The position numbers and the translations under genes are program-made. A stretch of DNA of 5,189 nt, taken from assembly GCA_018260275.1 (NCBI GenBank), contig JAGLBK010000186.1, positions 1-5,189 of the forward strand. Reading direction: 5' to 3'. The DNA is from Deinococcus sp. (GTDB lineage: Bacteria; Deinococcota; Deinococci; Deinococcales; Deinococcaceae). The stretch's first letter is position 1, and each line of letters opens with the position of its first letter. Below the pieces are notes generated by a model, which was given only the letters and a program-made list of their open reading frames with translations, ran no database searches and was not told the origin of the DNA. Shown piece after piece: positions 1-5,189 of this stretch.

Positions 1-808
1 CCACGATCAGCGAAATCAGCGAAATGCCGAAGCGCACCGCGTCGCTGATTTTCATGGTCTTGTCCAGAAAGCCCAGGAAATCGCCCTGAGTCTGGGCTTC
101 CACGTTCAGGCGCTTGGAAATGGCGTCGGCCACGCTGCGGGCCTCATGCGCGTCGTTCAGCTTGACCGCCACCATCGAAAGCCGTCCCTGCGCCGCTTCC
201 GCCCGTTGAATGGTCTTCAGGGGCAAAAAGATCATGTTGTCGACCAGCCCCGAATCGCCCGCCAGCACGCCCACCACCTTCACGCTTTCGCGGCGGTTGA
301 GGTTCAGTTTGCTGCCCAGCGTGAGGTGCATGTTCCCGGCGGCTTTGGCCCCGACGACGGCGACCGGCTGCTGCTCGTCGGCGGGGGAGAGGGCGCGGCC
401 CTGCGCCGCCCGGACGTTCGGAAAGATGGCCTGAATCCCCGTGGCCGCTGGAATCCCGTACAGGATGGTGTTCTGGCTGGGGTCGAGGCTGCCGCGCAGC
501 GACATGTATACGGGCGTCACCGACTGGATGTTCAGCGTGGGCGCCAGTTTTTCAATGTCGCCCACCAGACTTTCCGGCACGTTGGGCTGCACTGAGATGC
601 CCTGCGACAGCCCGTTCAGGCTGACCTGAATATCCGGCCCGATCCCGCTCATCTGGTCGGTGAACACCTTGCGGATGCCCTCGCCCAGCGACAGAAAAAT
701 GACCATGCTGGCGACCGCCACGGTAATGCCCAGGGTGGTCAGCAGGGTGCGGACCGGGCGGCGGGTCAGGCCGCGCCAGGCCAGCAGCCACAGGTCAGTC
801 GGTTTCAA
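1..808 (-). CDS. ABC transporter permease, MacB/FtsX type (C-terminus cut by window edge)
   Basis: Membrane subunit of a type VII (MacB/FtsX-like) ABC transporter, a class that uses cytoplasmic ATP hydrolysis to drive extracytoplasmic movements for export or envelope processes. The 269 visible residues begin MKPTDLWLLAWRGLTRRPVR, the usual amphipathic basic N-terminus. TM1 follows at about 20-43, then a large extracytoplasmic MacB_PCD domain (about 45-255). Its typical blocks are visible: GRALSPADE then VAVVG (138-153), LGSKLNLN (164-171), VKVVGVLA (176-183) and NMIFLPLKTIQR (191-202). The start of TM2 (GISLISLIV) meets the window edge; families of this kind have three more C-terminal helices and total about 390-400 aa. 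The start is TTG at 806-808. It is the only upstream option, because an in-frame TGA lies six codons earlier, and GAGGG sits 4 bases upstream. No ATPase gene lies upstream, so a partner ATPase would be beyond the left edge or elsewhere. The substrate cannot be told. Confidence 0.92.
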   Translation of the reverse strand, partial: MKPTDLWLLAWRGLTRRPVRTLLTTLGITVAVASMVIFLSLGEGIRKVFTDQMSGIGPDIQVSLNGLSQGISVQPNVPESLVGDIEKLAPTLNIQSVTPVYMSLRGSLDPSQNTILYGIPAATGIQAIFPNVRAAQGRALSPADEQQPVAVVGAKAAGNMHLTLGSKLNLNRRESVKVVGVLAGDSGLVDNMIFLPLKTIQRAEAAQGRLSMVAVKLNDAHEARSVADAISKRLNVEAQTQGDFLGFLDKTMKISDAVRFGISLISLIV

Positions 809-828
809 GGTGCCCTCGCATGGTGTTC

Positions 829-834
829 AGGGTA
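829..834 (-). promoter_or_regulatory. Possible -10 box (TACCCT) for the ABC permease
   Basis: On the minus strand TACCCT fits the TANNNT -10 pattern used in Deinococcus. A transcript starting 7 bases downstream would begin at the A of an ATG (819-821). That would leave a 13-base leader carrying GAGGG before the TTG start of the permease. No convincing -35 hexamer is visible in the G+C-rich bases upstream, so this is a weak call. Confidence 0.25.
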
Positions 835-891
835 TGCCGGGGGGTGCGGCGGCGGGGTGGATTGCCTCGCTATTGCCCGGCTACGGCTGCG

Positions 892-915
892 CTGGCACAA
901 CTGGTACAACTACAA
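892..915. repeat. Short imperfect tandem repeat in the divergent intergenic region
   Basis: CTGGCACAA (892-900) is followed directly by CTGGTACAA (901-909) and then by the partial copy CTACAA (910-915). This places the hexamer ACAACT three times (897-902, 906-911, 912-917). It lies between the divergent permease and DUF4127 starts, about 45 bases upstream of the DUF4127 start, where an operator or activator site would be expected. A 9-bp period is close to one helical turn. No known regulator motif is recognised. Confidence 0.4.
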
Positions 916-944
916 CTCGTTCTCAAATCCTCATCGCCAGCCGC

Positions 945-957
945 TAGTCTCGGGGGT
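945..957 (+). promoter_or_regulatory. Probable leaderless promoter of the DUF4127 gene (-10 TAGTCT)
   Basis: TAGTCT (945-950) matches TANNNT and is followed by exactly 7 bases before the ATG at 958, so transcription would start at or next to the start codon. This is the arrangement described for many leaderless mRNAs in Deinococcus. The only purine-rich stretch, GGGGG (952-956), is 1 base from the ATG, too close to act as a Shine-Dalgarno site, which supports leaderless translation. The -35 is unclear: TTCTCA at 920-925 matches 4 of 6 consensus bases but needs a 19-base spacer. Confidence 0.45.
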
Positions 958-2229
958 ATGCTCCGTGCTGCCCTTTTCCTCTGCCTTGTTCTGCTGGGTT
1001 CCGCGCAGGCCCAGACGCTGCTGCCGCTCGACTCGCGCCCGGCGACCCGCGTGCTTCCGGCGCTGATCGCTGGTCTGCCCGAAAGCGCGGCCCCCAGTGT
1101 GCCCCCGGCGACCCTGCTGGGCAATGCCAAGACCGGGGCCGACCCGCAGGCGCTGTCCGCCTGGCTCGCGGCTCAGCCTGCCGACAGGCCGCTGATCGTT
1201 TCGCTGGACGCGCTGGCTTACGGCGGCCTCGTTCAGTCACGGAACAGCCCGCTGGACGCGGCGAGCGCCGTCAATAACCTGCAACCCCTGCGCGACTGGG
1301 GCAAGCGCACCGGACAGCCGATCTACGCTTTCATCACGCTGCCGCGCCAGCCCGACGCGACCAACCGCCCCCGCAACCTGGAGGTGGTGCGCCAGATGAT
1401 CGCCTGGGCCGCCGAGGGGGTGTTCAGAGAACTGCACGTCACCTGGGACGACGCCCTGCCCGGCAGCCCCGCCCCGCAGGAAGGCGCGGAACTTGCCAAA
1501 ACTGCGCCCGAGAATGTTCACATCTACCCCGGAGCCGACGAGGTGCTGAGCATGCTGGTCGCCCGCGCCGTCGCCCCAGACGCCAAAACGGTGCGCGTGG
1601 AATACAGCGACCCCGAGGCCGCCAGAGCTGTGATGAAGTACGAGGGCATTCCCCTGACCCAGAGTGCCGTGAACCACGCGCAGGCCAGCGGCTTCAGCGT
1701 GAGCGAAGACCCTAAGCCCGACCTGACCCTGTACGTGTTCAACGGCGGCGACCCGCGCCAGGCGGCACTGCGGATCAGTGCGCTGCTACGTAAGGGGCAG
1801 GTGGCCGTGGCCGACGTGGCGCAGGTCAATCTAGGCAATCCCAAGCTGTGGAAGGACATGACGACCTTGCAGCGCAACAAGAATCTGGCGGCGCTGGCGG
1901 CCTGGGGCACGCCCGGCAACAACCTGGGCACGGCGCTGGCCCACGCCAAAGTGTTCCTCGGCGGTGTGAATGCCCCGCGCCAGGACGCGCTGCTGGCCCG
2001 CGAATACACCAACGACGTGATCTTCAGTGCCCAGCTGCGGGCGGCGCTGCGTAAGGCCGTGCCCGAAAAGGAAATGAACACCCCCGCCGCTCAGCAGGCC
2101 CTCAACGACCTCATTCACAACACCTTCCCAGTGCAGATGGGCAACACCTACACCATTGCCGACGCGACTTTGCCGTGGGGGCGCTCATTCGAGTGGGACT
2201 TCGATTTGCAACCGGTCACCAGGCCCTGA
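958..2229 (+). CDS. Secreted DUF4127 family protein
   Basis: A 423-aa exported protein of unknown function in the DUF4127 family. Residues 1-18 form a Sec signal peptide (MLRAALFLCLVLLGSAQA, with cleavage expected after AQA), so it should act outside the cytoplasmic membrane. The family's conserved blocks appear in order: LPLDSRP (22-28), SLDALAYGGLVQSR (82-95), IYAFITLPR (122-130), WDDALPGSPAPQEGAEL (163-179), YPGADE (190-195), VADVAQVN (284-291), AAWGTPGNNLGTA (314-326) and LPWGRSFEW (405-413) near the C-terminus. The acidic residues D24, D84, D164, D165, D194, E195 and D286 and N321/N322 are candidates for an active or metal site, but no reaction is established for the family. An upstream in-frame ATG at 820 would add 46 residues that run into low-complexity intergenic sequence and hide the signal peptide, so 958 is preferred. 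Family members are, from memory, often nearer 500 aa, so this one is on the short side but complete at both ends. It faces the ABC permease divergently and EamA convergently. Confidence 0.92.
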   Translation: MLRAALFLCLVLLGSAQAQTLLPLDSRPATRVLPALIAGLPESAAPSVPPATLLGNAKTGADPQALSAWLAAQPADRPLIVSLDALAYGGLVQSRNSPLDAASAVNNLQPLRDWGKRTGQPIYAFITLPRQPDATNRPRNLEVVRQMIAWAAEGVFRELHVTWDDALPGSPAPQEGAELAKTAPENVHIYPGADEVLSMLVARAVAPDAKTVRVEYSDPEAARAVMKYEGIPLTQSAVNHAQASGFSVSEDPKPDLTLYVFNGGDPRQAALRISALLRKGQVAVADVAQVNLGNPKLWKDMTTLQRNKNLAALAAWGTPGNNLGTALAHAKVFLGGVNAPRQDALLAREYTNDVIFSAQLRAALRKAVPEKEMNTPAAQQALNDLIHNTFPVQMGNTYTIADATLPWGRSFEWDFDLQPVTRP

Positions 2230-2241
2230 AGTTCACTTCAG
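2226..2241. terminator. Palindrome between convergent genes, weak terminator candidate
   Basis: CTGAAGT (2226-2232) and ACTTCAG (2235-2241) are perfect inverted repeats separated by TC. As RNA this allows a 6-bp stem with a 4-base loop. It overlaps the DUF4127 stop codon (2227-2229) and lies about 28 bases past the end of the convergent EamA gene, so it could serve both. There is no run of T on either side, so intrinsic termination would be weak, and a protein-binding site is equally possible. Confidence 0.3.
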
Positions 2242-2268
2242 CCGGGTTAGTGTTCCGCTTTACAGCGC

Positions 2269-3167
<899 letters not shown>

Positions 3168-3171
<4 letters not shown>

Positions 3172-3944
3172 TGGAAGCGCCCTGTGCGCCGCAGTTGCCA
3201 CGTCGCCAGCAGCGTAAGCAGCAGCCCAGCTCCTCCTAGAGCGCCCAGAGACCACACGCGCAGGTCACGGCTTTGCCCGGCGGGGGCCAGTTCATGCGTC
3301 TGATAGGCCGAGTAGTCAGAAGCGGGGGCAAGCACGTCCACTGGAACCGGCGCACCCGCCCTGGCTGCTTGCAGGTTGCCCGGCCCGGCCTGGGTGGTCG
3401 GCTGAAGCAGTCCATCGGCACTCAGGGGTGTGTAGACGCTGCTGGTCACCCAGTAGCCGTACTGCCCAGCCGGGATGGCCGAGTCGATCACCAGAGTGGT
3501 GCCTTGCCGCGTGACCTGTGGCGTGGGCAGGGCGGCGGGCGCAGTCCCGTTCTCGACGAACTGCTCCAACTGGGCCCCTGCCCCGCTGACCCGCAGGTGG
3601 TATTCCCAGCCGCCCGCGCCCGCTGTCCGCAGATTCAGCCCGGTCAGGTCGTTGGAGCCGCCCAGGCCCGTTTTGACGAAAATGTCGGTAACCCCGTCCG
3701 AATACCCGGAACTCAGGTTCCAGGGGTTGCTCACTGCGCCAAAGCCGACCGTAAAGCGCATCCTGCCGCCTGCGTCCTGTGCGCGGAATTCACGCAGGTC
3801 CAGGGCGTCGGCATTGACGGCGGGGTGCTTCGGGAGAACGTAGCTGCCGTCACCGTGAGCATCTCCGGCGGGATCGGCCAGAGCAAAAGCGGCAGCAGCT
3901 AAAAGCGGCAGAACAGACACGCCCCCGAGTATAGGCCCGCGCAT
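3168..3944 (-). CDS. Membrane-anchored glucodextranase-type DOMON-like protein
   Basis: A 258-aa exported protein resembling the DOMON-like C-terminal module of glucodextranase (Glucodextran_C family), a beta-sandwich thought to bind carbohydrate. Residues 1-23 are a signal peptide ending ALA, and the mature protein starts DPAGDAHGDGSY (24-35), the family's opening motif. DALDLREF (46-53), the NPW element (73-75), GYSDGVTDIFV (80-90) and GQYGYWVTSSVY (160-171) also fit that fold. A single C-terminal helix (231-249) followed by the basic tail LRRTGRFH would leave the domain outside and the tail inside. No catalytic glycosidase domain is present, so it is a stand-alone binding-like module. The start is ATG at 3942-3944 with CAGGTG 7 bases upstream. 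It overlaps the EamA gene by 4 bases, implying coupled translation, and its start lies only 23 bases past the hairpin that follows pilC. The fold is recognised from motifs; the ligand is not known. Confidence 0.8.
3180..3184 (-). promoter_or_regulatory. Ribosome-binding site deciding the EamA TTG start
   Basis: CAGGG on the minus strand lies 8 bases before the TTG at 3169-3171, inside the last codons of the DOMON gene. The alternative in-frame GTG at 3160-3162 has no comparable purine stretch at a proper distance. Confidence 0.45.
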
Positions 3945-3951
3945 GACGTTG

Positions 3952-3957
3952 CACCTG
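3952..3957 (-). promoter_or_regulatory. Ribosome-binding site of the DOMON gene, abutting a T-tract
   Basis: CAGGTG on the minus strand is a good match to the anti-Shine-Dalgarno complement, 7 bases before the ATG at 3942-3944. It directly follows the five T residues that end the hairpin-terminator at 3958-3998, which is an unusually tight arrangement. Confidence 0.6.
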
Positions 3958-3998
3958 AAAAATGAGTATTGCTCCAGACTGTTGTGGTCTGGAGCAAT
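3958..3998 (-). terminator. Intrinsic terminator after pilC, possibly an attenuator for the DOMON gene
   Basis: On the minus strand ATTGCTCCAGAC (3998-3987) pairs perfectly with GTCTGGAGCAAT (3979-3968) around a 7-base loop, giving a 12-bp stem. The sequence then runs ACTCATTTTT, with five T at 3962-3958. The hairpin begins 20 bases past the pilC stop. The T-run starts 5 bases beyond the stem rather than directly, so efficiency may be moderate. Only 23 bases separate the stem from the DOMON ATG, leaving no room for a full promoter downstream of it. The other strand has no T-run after the stem, so it works in the pilC direction only. Confidence 0.7.
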
Positions 3999-4018
3999 GC
4001 GGTAGGTGGTTCGGGCGC

Positions 4019-5189
4019 TTACTTCATCAGGTTGTTCATCAGCGAGATCATAGGGAGGAACATGGCCAGAATGATGACCAGCACAACGCCCCCGAGCAGG
4101 ACGATCATGATCGGTTCGATAGCCGCCGTAAGGCCTTCGACGGCTTCATCGACTTCACGGTCATAGAAGTCGGCGACCTTACCGAGCATCGTGTCGAGCG
4201 AACCCGTTTCTTCACCGATAGCCACCATGCTGACCACCATAGGCGGAAAGACAGGACTGGTCGCCAGGCTCGAACTCATCTGTTCACCGACCATGACCAC
4301 GTTCTTGGCATTTTCGATGGTTTCTTCGACGATGGCATTGTTGGCGGTGCCCTTGGTGATTTCCAGGCTTTCGATGATATTGACGCCGCTGTTGATCAGT
4401 AGGCCGAAAGTACGGGCAAACGATGCCACCGAAGTTTTCTTAATAAGTGGACCGAACAGAGGAACACGCAGTTTGAGGGCATCAATTACTCGGCGACCAG
4501 CCGGGGTGCGGTAATACCAGCGGTAGGCAAAAATCAACGCAACAGTAAGAACTAAGATTTCGGGCAGGGCGTGCCGTAGAAAATACGACAGGGCCATCAC
4601 CATCTGGGTGATAACGGGCAACTTACCGTGAACGGAGTCGAGCATCGACGCGAACGTCGGGACCACGAAGGCGATCAGGCCATAGGTGATGACGATGGCG
4701 AAGACCAGAACGATGGTCGGATAGGTCAGGGCGCTCTTGATCTTGCCGTTGAGGGCCAGCTGTTTTTCCTGAAAGTCGGCAATACGTTCCAGCACGGAAT
4801 CGAGTGTCCCACTGGTTTCCCCGGCGCGAACGAGGTTGATGAACAGACGATTGAAGACCTTGGGATGCTGGGCCAGAGTGTCGCTGAGCGGCGTTCCCGC
4901 TTCGACCTGACCGCGAATGTTGCGAATGATGCCCTGGAAGGTTTTGCTTTCCATCTGCTTTTGCAAAATGGTCAGCGATTGCACAATGGGCACCCCGGCA
5001 TTGATCAGTGTTGCGAGCTGCTTACTGAAGATCGCCACCTCTTTCATATTCGGCGGGCGATCGGTCAGGCCCGGAATCTTGACATCGGCGTTCATGCCTG
5101 TCTTGGGAGGCTTGATCTCGACGATCATCAGGTTCTTGGCCCTCAGGGCGTCGCGGACCTGGGCGGGCGACTCTGCTTCCATTGTTGAG
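4019..5189 (-). CDS. pilC: Type IV pilus assembly inner-membrane protein PilC (N-terminus cut by window edge)
   Basis: Polytopic platform protein of the type IV pilus/type II secretion family (GspF/PilC), which couples the PilB/PilT ATPases to pilin assembly and, in Deinococcus-Thermus, may also serve DNA uptake. The visible reading frame is 389 codons, open to the right edge. The first in-frame ATG (5180-5182) is internal, because the STMEAESPAQVRDALRAKNL segment normally follows about 20 more N-terminal residues (family total about 400-410). Counting from that ATG, the first T2SSF domain spans about 50-173 (FSKQLATLINAGVPIVQSL, then FNRLFINLVRAGETSGTLD). The second spans about 253-375 (FARTFGLLINSGVNIIESLEI, then VAIGEETGSLDTML), showing the internal duplication with its GE(T)SG/GEETGS signatures. 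Membrane helices lie near 150-174, 198-221 and 355-380, ending LPMISLMNNLMK. The stop is TAA, followed 20 bases later by a terminator hairpin. G+C is visibly lower (about 50-62% per 60-base line) than in neighbouring genes. Confidence 0.95.
   Translation of the reverse strand, partial: STMEAESPAQVRDALRAKNLMIVEIKPPKTGMNADVKIPGLTDRPPNMKEVAIFSKQLATLINAGVPIVQSLTILQKQMESKTFQGIIRNIRGQVEAGTPLSDTLAQHPKVFNRLFINLVRAGETSGTLDSVLERIADFQEKQLALNGKIKSALTYPTIVLVFAIVITYGLIAFVVPTFASMLDSVHGKLPVITQMVMALSYFLRHALPEILVLTVALIFAYRWYYRTPAGRRVIDALKLRVPLFGPLIKKTSVASFARTFGLLINSGVNIIESLEITKGTANNAIVEETIENAKNVVMVGEQMSSSLATSPVFPPMVVSMVAIGEETGSLDTMLGKVADFYDREVDEAVEGLTAAIEPIMIVLLGGVVLVIILAMFLPMISLMNNLMK

Noticed and set aside
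820..957. N-terminal extension of the DUF4127 gene from the ATG at 820.
   Set aside because: The extra 46 residues are arginine-rich, low-complexity translation of intergenic DNA and would bury a clean signal peptide that begins at 958.
1237..1677. Minus-strand open frame of 146 codons (and another at 1524-2081) opposite the DUF4127 gene.
   Set aside because: Composition follows the complement of the DUF4127 codons and there are no family motifs; the plus-strand frame carries all conserved DUF4127 blocks.
3172..3255. Longer EamA start at 3255.
   Set aside because: It would overlap the DOMON gene by 88 bases and add residues with no EamA similarity. The TTG at 3171 has a ribosome-binding site and gives the usual family length.
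3273..3902. Long plus-strand open frame (209 codons) opposite the DOMON gene.
   Set aside because: It is antisense to a gene with a signal peptide, family motifs and a membrane anchor. Its translation shows no domain and is typical of high-G+C shadow frames.
4628..5188. Plus-strand open frame (186 codons) opposite pilC.
   Set aside because: It is an antisense shadow of a strongly conserved pilus gene, with no recognisable motif or ribosome-binding site.

Overview
The window looks like a chromosomal segment of a Deinococcus-type bacterium. The basis is high G+C coding (about 65-73% in most lines I counted), a secreted DUF4127 protein, a membrane-anchored glucodextranase-type DOMON protein, frequent TTG starts, and a TANNNT -10 box placed 7 bases before a start codon, as in Deinococcus leaderless mRNAs. 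The genus is an inference from protein style and promoter layout, not from a search.

Layout from left to right. (1) Bases 1-808, minus strand: the N-terminal 269 residues of a MacB/FtsX-type ABC transporter permease, cut by the left edge before its last membrane helices. (2) Bases 809-957: a 149-base divergent intergenic region with a short 9-bp tandem repeat and -10-like boxes facing each way. (3) Bases 958-2229, plus strand: a complete DUF4127 protein of 423 aa with a signal peptide. (4) A 39-base gap between convergent genes, preceded by a palindrome over the DUF4127 stop codon. (5) Bases 2269-3171, minus strand: a 300-aa EamA/DMT-family transporter with ten membrane helices. (6) Bases 3168-3944, minus strand: a 258-aa DOMON-like protein with a signal peptide and a C-terminal anchor. 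Its stop overlaps the EamA start by 4 bases. (7) Bases 3958-3998: a strong 12-bp hairpin with a short T-tract on the minus strand, fitting a pilC terminator. (8) Bases 4019-5189, minus strand: a type IV pilus assembly inner-membrane protein (PilC/GspF family), missing a few N-terminal residues beyond the right edge.

Functionally, pilC belongs to the type IV pilus/transformation machinery. The DOMON and EamA genes form a tight, probably co-translated pair (a surface carbohydrate-binding-like protein plus a metabolite permease). The permease and DUF4127 genes are divergently transcribed and need not be related. I see no mobile element, CRISPR array, tRNA or rRNA, and no convincing new multi-gene system. 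The most interesting points are regulatory: the apparent leaderless promoter of DUF4127, the hairpin jammed against the DOMON ribosome-binding site, and the clearly lower G+C of pilC.
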